From the NCBI RefSeq assembly GCF_026212465.1, contig NC_080055.1, positions 22,999,305 to 23,063,304 of the forward strand: a DNA stretch of 64,000 nucleotides, written 5' to 3'. Each line of letters begins with the position of its first letter. Positions within the stretch are counted from its first letter, which is position 1. Position numbers and translations under genes: made by a program. Below are positions 26,148 through 37,965 of this stretch, one piece after another. The stretch comes from Amaranthus tricolor. Its lineage: Eukaryota > Streptophyta > Magnoliopsida > Caryophyllales > Amaranthaceae. Below the pieces are notes generated by a model. That model was given only the letters and a program-made list of their open reading frames with translations, did not search any database and was not told the origin of the DNA.

Positions 26148-29100
26148 TTATGGCCAAAAGCACAGAAATACCTGTTAGAAAGAAAAAGTAGGGTCACAAA
26201 GGCTTCCCAAAAACACCAAGGGAAAACCACTTTCAGAAATATATCAACAGATCAATTTGGTACGGGGTGTTTGGCAAATTAGCTTATTGAGCAATTTTAA
26301 CCTATTTTAATATAAATAGAGGGTTGGGTGGTCAAACCAGCTAACGCTAGTGTTTAGTGAACTAGCTGGTTTAAATAGCTTATTGATATGAATAATCTGT
26401 TTTTGAACAAGCTGCTCATAGCAGCGGGTTCAAAATAAGCTGGTCAAACAAGTTAATAAAGTCTGCTGGTTAAATCAGCCACTATAATCAGCTATTAGCT
26501 ACCAGTTGTTTGCCAAACACTCTCGTAGACTTTTTTTTCTATGAATCAGTCGAAAATGTCTGAAATCTGAATACGTCTTTTCATTTATAAAGGTCAGATT
26601 GGGAAATGATAAGATGACAATTGTTAACTAACATCAGAACAGAAGTTGCATCACACTTTAAACAACACTTCGACAACCCAAAACGAATTACTTCAATACA
26701 TTACAGTTTCAGAGCAAATTGACGATTAATTAGTTGAACAAGAACAACAATAGGACATTTGGCATAGTGGCATTTCTAATCAACTGAATCTGATTTGACC
26801 CAACTTTAAAAATGATTTACAATTATGTATACAAGAAACCTGATTTCAAACCAACCTAAAACACCTAACTCGAATGAACACCTCTAATATGCCTAACAGC
26901 CTCAAAGCATACGTTAATTAATCTACTTCCAAAAAAACAATCTAACACTGCATTGATCCATATCAAAGGAGAGCTCAAAACTTAAGGTCCTAGAATTTTA
27001 TCAAAGGCATTTATTTTTGTGAGTTATTACTTATTAGATATAATTTGTTTTATATCAGACCTTAGTTCAATCAGTAATCCATTAATATATTTATGGTTAC
27101 TAATTAGCCATATAGGTTGAGAAAAAATTGGGTTCAAAATAGCACCTAGATTATAATTTTATTATTTATATTCAACAATCCATTGCAAAAGAGTGACACT
27201 TACCAATTTTCCCTCTAGATTTTAACTTTCTATATTTTTTAAAAAAAAAGAGAAACCTAGTATGACTAAACTTTGATATTTCTTGCCTTTTTGCTAATGT
27301 AGGAATGTAGGATGGAGTGAGTTACTAATAACTTATTTCATTCAAAGCACCATTATAATTCTTTAGTCTACTAAATACAATACTCAAACAACTTGCAAGT
27401 TGATGGGTAGGTGTTTAACACTGTTTTTGGATAACAATTTTGAAGAGAAAAGAAAGGGAGGGAAGGGGAAGGGAAGGAAGGGAAGAGAAATGGAAGGTAA
27501 ATAGCTCTTTTTTATATAGGAGGGAATGGAAGAGAAAGGAAGGAAGGTGGGAGTTATCCTTTCAAATCTTTCTAACTTTACAGAGATTGAAACCTTCACA
27601 AAAAGTATCCATCAAATTCTTCCAATTCCGTCCCCTCTAAATCTCTTCCCTCCCATTTTACTATTGAAACAAGGGATTCTTCCTCCTTCGAAATCCCTTC
27701 CTTTCCTTTCCCTCTATTTCCTTCCATCCAAACACACTCTAAAAGAAAAGGGACTACAAGTTGAATGATTAGGTCTGGTGAAAAAGATATTTAGCTACCC
27801 CAAGGAGATGATTTTATGTACAAATTTTACAGCTTGCTAGTTGAGGGTCGTGGTTACTAAGGACATTGCCTAAAGCCCTTCAAACTCCAAAAATAAGAAG
27901 TCCATTTCAAGGTTGTATCAATATTTTAAGTCACATACCCATAACTAAATGTCATAATTCCCTCACCACAATGCCAAAGCCTTTAATCCCAACAATTAGG
28001 GGTCGACTTGATCGATCAAAACAAGTCAACGTGTGTGTGAGATCATCACTAACAAAAATTATACCTTATTCGATCCTATTTGATACCAATATGCAACTAA
28101 GAAAATCAATTACAATGATTATCCACAAAAATATACTTTATTCGATCCTATTTGACACTAATTTGATAGTTTTCAGCAAGTATGATGGGTCACATATACA
28201 TTAAAATAACTTCAATCTCACTCAAGCTTCAAAGATGGCAATAATGACCAGTAGCCAGTTCCTACATCCAATATTCATGGAACCTGAATACTGAATCATT
28301 GATTAACAATATACTAGTGCATGTAGCCCTGTAAATCGACCACAGACATATAGTTATGAAATTTTCAAGAACAACAAACAGAAAACACATACCTCTTTGA
28401 TACAACCAGGAGAATGATCTGCAGGAGGAAACGGCTTCTTAGTCCTCAAGTCTGTTATCTCGCCCTGCAATGAATCAATTTTATCCCTAATCTCCCACAA
28501 AACTCTCGATTCTTCTTCCACCATCTCATTATTAGTTCGAACGCCTTTTGTAAAAAACCTCTGATCTTCAAGTTGCTTCAGTCTTCTGTTAAACTGCTGA
28601 AGTTCAAAGTCATCAACGCCATATGTTGGATGCTTATAAAGCGAGGATATACTGATCTTGCCATCTTTAGGTTTAGGTGATTCATTACTGCCACCCGACG
28701 AATGCGACAGCTTAGTTTCCAAATCAATTTTCTCGTTAGCGTCATTCAACCTAGGTGAACTCTTGTCGTTATTTGGAGATAATAATGATTTCTTCTCCCA
28801 ATCCGTGCTCTCCTTGACATCAGTATTCCATATCTCATCCCACACCGAATCTAGCTTCCCATTCCTGTCTTTACTTTTCAATACTAAATTGTGGCTTTCG
28901 TTCTTTATCGTAGTATCTCCTTGGTTATTTTCATAGCATATCGGGACTTCAAATATATCCTGAACGATAGTCGAACTAGCAGAACCTCTACATGCTTGGG
29001 CACTAACCATGTTCTTACTTGTGGGTAAACTACTACAGTTCTTCAGAGTATCCAACTCATTAACTCGATCATTTAACTTTTTAATCTCATCCCAGTATGA

Positions 29101-29700
29101 ATTCACATCTCCCTGCTCCCTCCGGATAGAAGGTTCTTCGCCTCTCGTTTCTTGCCATGTTTTCGGAGATGATGTTGAGGACGTTGTTCCCTCAGCAGAA
29201 ACTCGTCTACCCAACTTACTAATAACCAAAGGCGGTGGCAATGAACTACCCCGTCTGAGGGAGCCTAGAGAGCTTGTTTCGCCTGAGACCCTGTTTTTCC
29301 TCGACAGCATGTTCTCGGGATATTGCATCTCACAGGCACCCAAGTCATCACACCCCATGCTTAAGAGTTTGAACTTATATGCCTGAACTTGGAACTCAAG
29401 AGAAGCAATCTGCATTTCTTTTTGGTATATTAATTCTTGGAATATCTCAAGTGTTTCTTGAGCATGACACATCTTTTCTTCAGCAATTCTCTTATATTGG
29501 CTTGCCTCCATTCCCATTGCTGCCTTTTCACCCTGCAGGCGTAATATCATTGACAAAGCTTCATCAGCAGCAATGCTGGATGATTCTCTTTCCTCGTCCA
29601 ATTCATTGTATAGTTTCTGCAGAAGTTCTTGCTGAGTATGAAGAGTCTCCTTCAAAATCTCAATCTCATGTGGGGGTAGAGACATAGTACACACAACCAT
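26148..29700 (-). CDS. GTD-binding (zein-binding, DUF593) coiled-coil protein, MyoB-like
   Basis: Proteins with a GTD-binding domain are plant receptors that attach class XI myosins to vesicles (MyoB group). Exon 1 (29700-28393) encodes 436 aa. Residues 11-115 form the conserved coiled-coil GTD-binding domain (ETLHTQQELLQKLYNELDEE, ADEALSMILRLQGEKAAMG, EASQYKRIAEEKMCHAQE, IASLEFQVQAYKFKLLSMG). The middle is Ser-rich and probably disordered, and residues about 370-425 form a second coiled coil (FNRRLKQLEDQRFF, EIRDKIDSLQGEITDLRTKK). A strong donor, GAG|GTATGT, follows CIKE. The best acceptor I found is TTCTTTCTAACAG at 26172, giving a 24 nt last exon (26171-26148) that adds VFLCFWP and a stop, for about 443 aa in total. 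That last exon is inference; exon 1 is secure. No transmembrane segment is obvious, unlike the longest MyoB members. The sixth codon (29685) is an alternative start. Confidence 0.8.
26265..26522. mobile_element. MITE with GTGTTTGGCAAA termini in the GTD-gene intron
   Basis: The left end GGGTGTTTGGCAAATTAGCT is the inverse of the right end (AGCTACCAGTTGTTTGCCAAACACTC). The interior is rich in TCAGC/GCTGGTTA words that also pair with each other. It resembles hAT-type MITEs, but I could not find a clean 8 bp duplication. Confidence 0.6.
27414..27745. mobile_element. purine/pyrimidine foldback element
   Basis: The left half is purine-rich (GAAAGGGAGGGAAGGGGAAG...) and the right half is its inverse (CCTTCCTTTCC..., ending CCATCCAAACACACT). 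The outer parts (GTTTTTGGATAACAATTTTG on the left and GTGTTTGGATGGAAGG as the inverse of the right end) are similar, giving a hairpin of about 330 bp. A related structure is at 53950-54241. The open frames inside are by-products of this composition. Confidence 0.6.
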
Positions 29701-29743
29701 TGTTTATCTACTTCACTTTGGGATCAAAAGAGTTTTTGTAAGA

Positions 29744-31308
29744 ACTGCAAGGATACAATAACATTGATTGAGTATAACTGATGCAACCATACAAATCTTA
29801 GATTGACTCTATGTTACTTGGACACGGGTACTGATGTTGGATACTGGTACGTGTCTAAGTGTCGGATACGTCTAAATATTCAATTTTACACCAAAAATGA
29901 AGTATTTAAGTGCCATACCAATGTCCGAGTATCAAGGATCGGACACGGATAAGTAACGCAAAATGAAGAGTCCGAGTAACATAGGATTGACTAAATGGAA
30001 CTGGATCCAATATAAAATCCTGACACAACAATGTCTAATTCAAACAACATTTTTGCTAGATCCATAAAGGTAGGTACCGTCAAAGTTTATACCTAAAAGG
30101 CTAAGCCCGCCAAGCATTCACGTGCTGAATAATGAATTAGTTATAGACTTTGCTCAAGTGCCCTTGATACAAACCAAATCAAAACAACACAACAACAATG
30201 TAAGTCTTATTCTCAAAAGATTGGAGTCGACACATGAACCAATAAATCAGTTCCAATGGTCGTCCACATGGATTCTTCTTCTCCAAAAATATCTTTGAGA
30301 CAGCATAACTGTCATTAAACAGGCCAGCCAATAAATCATGGGCAAAGCTACAGCAGGGACGGGGGAGGTGCAACGCCCCTAGTCCAAATCCGCTTTCTAT
30401 TGTATTTTTAGTTCTACTCCCTTACTAATTTAATATGTTGTATAAGGGTTGATTAATATCATAAAATTAAGTAAAGTTCAACTGTAGAAGTAGTACAAAA
30501 AATTAAAAGCGTGTAGTTGGAGACTTTATACATGTTAAAAACTCATGTATCGATATAATTCTTTCTAAACTGATGATTTAACCGAATTTTTTCATGAATT
30601 ATAAATTTTTTCCACATAAAAACAAATCATTTGCTAAACTCATCTTTGTTATCGAGACTTTTTTTATATCATTTGCTAAAGTTGGTTATTTGGCCCCCTT
30701 AATGTGAATCACTGCAATAAATCAAGACAACTCAGTGATAACAAAAGATTGGTTCCAATTTATCATTGATTACAAAAGCATCATCAGCAACGTCACATCA
30801 GTAAGAACAGCAACTCATTTGATGAGTCATTTCAACATATTCCATTATAATCCGAAAACAAAGAACTATAAACCTTTTTCTCATCATAATACTAATTGCA
30901 CATGATTTGTTGATCTTATGAAACAGCTCTCAAGCAACAGTTTGAAATTGCTATGATATTAATACTTTACAAGAATAACTCCTAAAAATTGGGTATTTTC
31001 AGTTTTCACCCATCTATCAGATAAAGCTATGTAAACTTCTAAGAGTACCAACTAACAAGCAAACTATCAAGAAACAGGGATGGAAAATCCAGTAACTTCA
31101 CCGTCAATCAATATATAAAACTTACCTTATAATTTTCACCCAAATGCTACTATTTTGTGTTTTTTACTTAGGATTTTTGTACTACAAAAATCTTCAAAAA
31201 ATTGAAAACATGCATTTTCCACATTTAAACCCCAGAAATTCATAGTTGAAAAGACAAATTATCAAATAAAAAATCAAAACGTAAAAAGTGGGATTAAGGA
31301 TAAATACC
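29744..31308 (-). promoter_or_regulatory. probable 5'UTR intron of the GTD-binding gene
   Basis: Reading upstream from the ATG at 29700 on the minus strand, a good acceptor (TATCCTTGCAG) ends at 29745. A good donor (CTCAG|GTATTTATC) stands at 31308/31307. This would give a leader intron of about 1.56 kb, with the leader exon continuing beyond 31308. There are no transcript data to confirm it. The intron holds the small hAT MITE at 29809-29984. Confidence 0.45.
29801..29992. mobile_element. hAT-type MITE with 8 bp target duplication GATTGACT
   Basis: The element spans 29809-29984 (176 bp). The ends are CTATGTTACTTGGAC and, inverted, CTATGTTACTCGGAC: 14 of 15 bases match. It is flanked on both sides by GATTGACT (29801-29808 and 29985-29992), the 8 bp duplication typical of hAT transposition. 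The interior has GGACACGGGTACTG/GTGTCGGATACG words. Confidence 0.85.
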
Positions 31309-31449
31309 TGAGAATGATCAAGTTGAAACCTAAATACAAAATGCCCAGAAGAACTGACAGCAAATAATCTCACAATTTTTTATGTCACCGCAAAATTCAC
31401 TGGATTTACAACACGAAAATGGCATCTGAAACAACAATTGAGATGAAAC

Positions 31450-33450
31450 CCAATCGAAAATCAGTCAATACTAAAAAACCCGAATTTCAAATTTGTCTTT
31501 TTTTAAACAAAATGACCAAAATTAAGAAGAAAATGGTGGAAGAAAACAAAATACAAAGCAGGTACTATTTTTAATGTGAATCAAGGAAAGTGGGATTTAA
31601 TTGGTGTTTTACAATAAAAACAAACGGGAATTCCAGATGCAGAAAGCCGACAAATTCAAAGATCGCTTTCATCTTTTTATTATGTAAAGTATGCTGTATT
31701 TGTAAAGACTTCCAAACGACAGCAGATGGGGTCAGAAATCAGAAATTGTTCATGCCTCTTTCTATTTGCTTTTTCCAACGGTTTTATTAGGTTTTTCTTT
31801 TTTTATTCAATTAGCATCTTTTGACCTTTGTTCTTCAAATTGAGGAAAACTAATAAGAGTTGTTTACAACAAATTAGATATTTATCTAGTATGATTGAAT
31901 CTGCATTTAAAAATGAATTTACCATATATTACACATATTAATAAAAATGTTAGAAAATAACAAATGTCAACTTTTTAAGACATAACAAATGAAATCATAT
32001 CATATACATATTAATAAATGACAAATGTTAAAAAATGACTAATATCACCTTACAAAGCATTGACAAAAAAAATTATTTTAATGGATGATAGTAGTTGATT
32101 ATATGATACTATTTACTTAATTTAGAATTTAATTTTTTTAAATTGGAGCTGAATTCAGTAAAATATTCATATAATTTATTACAGCAAGTTTTGTATAAGA
32201 CCGTCTAACCATGAGATGAGCCCATACAAGCATCCCAAATTCTTTATATATAAAAAATTTAAAATTGATTAAGTTAAACTTAAACCGCAAACCCTGATAC
32301 CGCCATTTAAAACTTTTGGAAACAATTTTTATTCTCACGCATTATTGTTATACTAATTTTAAGGTTGTATGTGATGACCTTGAAGTGATTATTTATTGCC
32401 TTAAAATAATGATTTATAACCTTGAAATGATGACTTACGTTGTTAGACCTTATAAGTATTCATTTTAAAGGTGTATGTGATGACCTTAAAATGATTACTT
32501 ATAACCTTAAAGTGATGACTTATAGCCTTAAAGTGATGACTTACATTGTTAAAGTGATTACCTATTGCTTATAAGTATTCGTTTTTAATATTGTATATAT
32601 AACCTTAAAGAGATCAATTATAGGTTTAAAGTAATGATTTTAGTTGTAAAATACGTGTACAAGTAAGAAAGTGTTGCAATATTAAAAGGAAATAAAGGGT
32701 CATGGTGTCTTTCTCAGGGCGTTGAGACTTCCGAGTAAAACTAGATTTAAATTAAAAAAAAATTAGACTAGTCCAGATTAAGTCGTCTCATAATGAAACA
32801 GTCTTTAGTCTTATTAAAAATTTGTCTTATCAAACATGTGTCAATAAATATCAAAATAGGTCTCATTTTATTGATCCTAAAAAAAATATAGTATTTGGTA
32901 TTTTTATTTTTATTATTTGATATTTATATAATTAAGAACAACCTCTCTTGTATGAGACCGTCTCACCGTGAGACAGTTCATACATAAGACCAATTATGCT
33001 AAAAGTTTCTATTATTGAGTTATTCAATCCAAAATGGGCACATTTCACGGTGACATCTAAAAGAATTAATTTGTGATTTAAGAAAGAAAAAATTACCTAG
33101 AATAATTTAACATTTTAATGATTTTCCTACTATTAATTACACCTATTGATTAACTATGAATAATCCCAACTTTAGGAGCTATTTATCTAGAGTAAACTTA
33201 GGTAACCCAATAACCTGCTATATTAAATAGTTTACAATAAAAAATAAATTGAAAATTAATGTAAAGTTAGAGAAAAATTGTGAAAATTTACATAAAAAAT
33301 TCTGAATAATATTAAAAATTAGAATTTTTTTTTTACATTTTTTATTTTTACATATTTATTTTATTTTATCTTTTATTTAAAAAAAATAAAACTTATTATA
33401 ACAAATTCTAGAAAAATAACCTCTAAAATTGTAATAAAAAATTCTAGCCA
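31450..33450. other. intergenic repeats, including a TTATAACCTTAAAGTGAT minisatellite
   Basis: No gene was recognised. Positions 32345-32645 contain about ten diverged units on the theme ATGACTTATAACCTTAAAGT. They are bordered by palindromic GAGACCGTCTCA-like text at about 32196-32222 and again near 32775-32800, so the block may be an expanded member of the 1581-1832 MITE family. Another copy of the palindromic motif is at 32950-32985 (TGAGACCGTCTCACCGTGAG). Confidence 0.5.
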
Positions 33451-33460
33451 GTAAGCGAAT

Positions 33461-33530
33461 GCCACGTGTCCGATCTGATTGAGTCCTGAAATTTCTTTTT
33501 GGTCAACCCACTACATGATGACACGTGTCA
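33461..33530 (+). promoter_or_regulatory. G-box/ABRE pair upstream of RING copy A
   Basis: GCCACGTGTC (33461-33470) and ACACGTGTCA (33521-33530) are ACGT-core elements of the type bound by bZIP factors in abscisic-acid and light responses. The same pair, in the same order, is kept upstream of copy B (35876-35885 and 35957-35966). The distance to the ATG at 34089 is about 0.56-0.63 kb. Confidence 0.5.
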
Positions 33531-34088
33531 AATTGTTTGAAAAAGAGTTTTTAAGGGTTTTAGTACTATTAGCATACTTTGTTTGAGACTTTGTCAATTT
33601 TGTTGGTTACTTAATTGTTATGGACATGATATTAATAACTCGAAGCTAAAAATATACAAATCTAAAATTTAGGCAATGAATTAGGATATACTTCTACTAG
33701 CCACCATATATATAGAAAAAGCCAAAAAAGGCGTATATAATTTTATAAAAAATTTTAATGGATTTTTTTATTAAATTAAATCATTTGAATAATAACTACT
33801 TTAATGAAATTACACCACAATTTTAAGAAAATTTTATAAAATTATATCTTAATTTAACTAGTTTTAAAATTTAGACGTTCAAGTATTTTATTGTTTGAAA
33901 AATATATTACTATATTTAATTACTAAAATTTTATCTTGTTTTGATTTAATTTTGGGTTTTAACTGTTCAAAATTTTGGGTTTTATAGGTTTAACTTAAAC
34001 CCCTCCTCCTTCCCTTCCAAACTTATTTAAACTCTTTCTCCTTCTCTCTCAAACCTTCACGTGAATTTTATTCTTTAACTCTCTTATT

Positions 34089-34960
34089 ATGGCCATAATA
34101 TATATTTTGTGCAATCATGACTCGAAATCTTCATCCATGCATCGTGCACTAAATTTTTAATTCACAATAAAACTATACAGTAGACATGTTTTTCGTTTTT
34201 TAAACGACACAGAAATCAAAACACCGCCTTAACTTGTAAGAGTCCTCGAAATCGGATCTCCATCTTTTGATCCTTTTTGTCCTATTTGTGAGTCTGAATT
34301 GAGTGACATTTTGATGAATAGGTACGATTTTCTTGAAGAAACCATTGATTATAATATGCAAAAATTACGCCACATTATTAATTCTTTGATCGAGAAAATT
34401 AATACATTCGATAAAGACAAAGACCGAATTAATAAAGCTTACAATTACTCCATTGATTTGTGTATTCGTCAAGAAGTTATAGGGGTATTAAAGGATAATA
34501 ACATAGACAATGAAGTCACAAGGAATTGGGTTGAACAACTATTATTAATCTATAATGATATATACGATGGCTCTCAAAATGTTTGAGAAAGCAAATATCC
34601 ATGATGACAATAAGAACATTATTACTTGTGCAATTTGTCTCGATGAATTCAAAGATATACCACGGAATAAGGAAAGTCGGTTGTAAAACTAAACGTTGTA
34701 TTGTTGGATGGGTGCAAACTAATCAATCTTGTCCTCTTTGCCGCTTTGAGTTGCCTGTGTTTGATCTACGTCAATATTTAGATCCAATTACTATTAGACA
34801 ACCTCAAATGGTATTAAGAATTCTCGTTTATATTCATGATCCAAATACATGTAATTCTTCTACATCATATAATATAAGTAATCATTTTTTTTATGTACTC
34901 TCTACAATTAAAATTTTGCTATTACATGTATCAATAGTTAATATATTTAATTACACATAA
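34089..34960 (+). pseudogene. RING-H2 protein gene, copy A (broken)
   Basis: Read against copy B, this is the same gene with several lesions. The frame from ATG 34089 (MAIIYILCNHDSKSS...) meets TAA at 34158-34160 where copy B has CAA. A second CAA-to-TAA change follows in the PPQLVRV segment. An open stretch 34299-34586 (SDILMNRYDFLEETIDYNMQ...) then runs into a frameshift, because about 11 nt present in copy B (CATCCCCACTT region) are missing. The RING part begins NIITCAICLDEFKD near 34606 but lacks the segment with the C-x-H-x2-H zinc ligands. It resumes with GWVQTNQSCPLCRFELPVFD. RING-H2 proteins are usually E3 ubiquitin ligases; this copy cannot make an intact finger. Confidence 0.75.
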
Positions 34961-35860
34961 TAAAATTTATAAAAAAATTGATGTCCTCTCAATATAAAAC
35001 CTTTTTAAGGGTAGCAAACTATCAAAGGCCTCATGAACAAAGTTATTACTGTAGATTGGTTTTGTTACATTCCCTTTCCGTGTTTTGTTAGATTAATTTA
35101 ATTGGTACATTTAGCGGAGTTAAATTATCGTTCGTTTTTTATGAAATCGTCTCATCATGAAATAGATTTATATAATTAGTTTATTTTTTTAATTAATTAC
35201 TTTTAAATTATAAGTGATCAATTTAACACACTATATATTTATGAGCCAGCCTTTAAAAATGTTTCTACAATGAGACCATCTCAATTAAAAATTTGTGAAT
35301 TTATTATAACAATTCTATATACCTAGCTTAGGATCATAAGAATATATATATACAAATACTAATATAAAAATTGAAAAATAACATATGGCGACTTCTTAGA
35401 GTTTTGCCAAATATATTAATTTAATTGGACTATAATTGATTATGTGACAATTTATCTACCTAAATAAATTTAAAGTTAAATTTAGTAAATATGTATTCTT
35501 AATAAGGTCCTAATTGATTGCGTGGAAGATATAGGAGATTGGAGATACAAGCAAATGAACGGTACATGACTGTTTACTCGAACTGTTGTTTTCTTTTTTA
35601 CCTTTTTTGTTTTTAAACTTTTTAACCGTCTTTGCAAACATATAAACTTTTTTTTAAAAAATGAAAATTGGATTAACCCACATTAAACAATTTTATAATA
35701 GAACGGTCATAATAAAAAATTTGCATTATTGAAGATGTTTCAAAAAATATCAAATAGGTCTTATTTTATTGATCTCGAAACAATATAGTTGGTATTTTTA
35801 TTTTTATTGTTTAAAATTTATACAATTTCGGAAATAGTCATTTAAATAATAAAAAAATTC
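34961..35860. other. AT-rich spacer between the two RING gene copies
   Basis: Mostly AT-rich sequence. It holds a member of the GAGAC-palindrome MITE family at about 35130-35300 (ATGAAATCGTCTCATCATGA to ATGAGACCATCTCAATTAAA). No gene is seen. The tandem duplication resumes at about 35860. Confidence 0.5.
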
Positions 35861-35875
35861 ATCCAGTAAACAAAT

Positions 35876-35966
35876 GCCACGTGTCCGAATCTGATTGGGT
35901 ACACACGCTGCCCTGGCCAGACTCCTGAAATTGTTTTGGTACAACCAATACATGATGACACGTGTC
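35876..35966 (+). promoter_or_regulatory. G-box/ABRE pair upstream of RING copy B
   Basis: GCCACGTGTC at 35876-35885 and GACACGTGTC at 35957-35966 duplicate the pair upstream of copy A. Copy B has about 25 extra bases between them (GTACACACGCTGCCCTGGCC). The ATG follows at 36578. Confidence 0.5.
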
Positions 35967-37217
35967 AAATTGTTTGAAAAAGAGCTTTCAGGGTTTTCCT
36001 TTGTTTTGGGACGAGAACTATTAGCATACTTTGTTTGAGACTTAATAGGTATGGTCTTATGGACATGATATTAATAACTCTTAAGCTAAAAATATGCTAA
36101 GCTCAAATTTTGGTAATGAATTAGGATATACTAGCAACCATATAGAGAAAACCCCCCAAAAAAAAGGTGTATAAATTTTATAAGAAATTTTAAGGGGTTT
36201 TTTTTATTAAATTAAATCATTTAAATAATTACTTACATGAAATTACACCACAATTTTAAGAGACTTTTATAAAATTATATCATATTTTATTTAGTTTTAA
36301 AATTTAGATCGTTTATAGTAGTTTATTGTTTAAAAAATATATTATTATATTTAATTTCTAAAATTATATCTTGCTTTTGTTTTGGGTTTTAACGGTTCAA
36401 ATTGTAATTTATAGATATAAACTCATCATTTTAGGTTATAAGTTTAATTTAAACCCCCTCCTCCTTCCCTCACAAACTTATTTAAACCCTATCTCCTTTT
36501 CTCTCTCAAACTTTTTTATAGAAGCTTCACTCCTCTCTCACAAAAGCACGTGAATTCTATTTTTTAACTCTCTTATTATGGCTTTAATACATATTTTGTG
36601 CAATCATGACTCGCAACCTTCATACATAGATCGTGCACTAAGTTTTCAATTCACAATAAAACTATACCGTAGACATATTTTTCGTCTATGTAACGACAAA
36701 GAATTTAGAACACCGCCTCAACTTGTAAGAGTCCACGAAATTAGATCTCCAGCCTTTGATCTTTTTTGCCCTATTTGTGAGTCTGAATTGAGTGACATTT
36801 TAATGAATTGGTACGATTTTCTTGAAGAAGCCATTGGTTATAATATGCAAATTATTATTTCTTTGGTCGAGGAAATTAAAATATTCGACAAAGACAAAGA
36901 CCCAATTAATAAAGTTTACAATTACTCCATTGATTATGTATTTGTCAAGAAGTTATAGGGGTTGTTAAGGATAATAACATCGACAATAAAGTCGCAAGGA
37001 ATTGGGTTGAGCAACTATTATTATTCTATAATAATATCATCCCCACTTATACGATGACTGTCAAAATGTTTGAGAAAGCAAATATCCATGATGAGAATAA
37101 GGATACGTTCTCTTCGTCTGATCTAATTGAATTTGATTTGAATTCACTGAGGTCTGATCTGATTTGATCTGATATGGTCTGATCTAATCTGATTTGATCT
37201 TATTTGGTTTCATAAAG

Positions 37218-37273
<56 letters not shown>
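37218..37273. repeat. (ATT)n microsatellite
   Basis: About 18 uninterrupted ATT units. It is the reverse complement of the (AAT)n arrays at about 37541-37606 and 37868-37950, so this segment can form hairpins, and its length is likely to vary between individuals and assemblies. Confidence 0.9.
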
Positions 37274-37309
37274 TATAAAACAACATTCAATATCATAGAA
37301 AGGAACTTT

Positions 37310-37536
37310 TTACAAGTAGTTGGTAGGGAGCCGAGCAACAAGTTGAGCGCCTACACCCTTTTGAATACAAAAAACAAGTCTATGATAGATATATGCCCTG
37401 GACTTGGTGTTACTTGAGTTACTAGACGAAAATGATGCAATCCTTGATAACAGAGCGAGCGCGTCTTCGCCTAACTCCCCGAAGGTGGAGAAAGCAAAGG
37501 GGATGGATTTGTAGCCTTGAACCTCACACTTAGCGG

Positions 37537-37539
<3 letters not shown>
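37310..37539 (-). pseudogene. C-terminal retroelement reading-frame fragment
   Basis: The minus strand keeps an open frame of about 76 codons ending in TAA at 37310-37312. It reads CEVQGYKSIPFAFSTFGELG, EDALALLSRIASFSS, then YHRLVFCIQKGVGAQLVARL and PTNYL-stop. The style resembles C-terminal tails of plant LINE/reverse-transcriptase polyproteins (GELGEDAL...IQKGVGAQLVARLP). It lies just beyond the 3' end of the RTE LINE and is separated from it by AAT arrays, so it probably comes from a different element. Confidence 0.4.
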
Positions 37540-37540
<1 letters not shown>

Positions 37541-37610
<70 letters not shown>

Positions 37611-37694
37611 TTAATATTATTTAATTAATTAATTAAATAATTAATTAATAATAACTTCATTAACATTATTATAATTATTAAATAATCATTTCTA

Positions 37695-37734
<40 letters not shown>

Positions 37735-37883
37735 AATTAATATTGTTAATTAATTAATTAATATAATAATATTATTACATTATTTATATTATTAACATTA
37801 TTATTTATATATATATTTATTTATTATTTTATAAATTTAGTAATTAATTAATTAATTAATATTAATAATAATAATAATAATAA

Positions 37884-37953
<70 letters not shown>

Positions 37954-37965
37954 TAAAATAATAAT
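37541..37965. repeat. block of (AAT)n, (ATT)n and (TTAA)n simple repeats
   Basis: About 425 bp of alternating (AAT)n, AATT/TTAATTAA and (ATT)n tracts. It adjoins the 3' end of the RTE LINE (minus strand). RTE elements end in short microsatellites, so this block may be an expanded tail. Confidence 0.85.

Noticed and set aside
28658..29687. long plus-strand open frames opposite the GTD-binding exon
   Set aside because: They are antisense shadows of a coding exon with clear family similarity on the minus strand.
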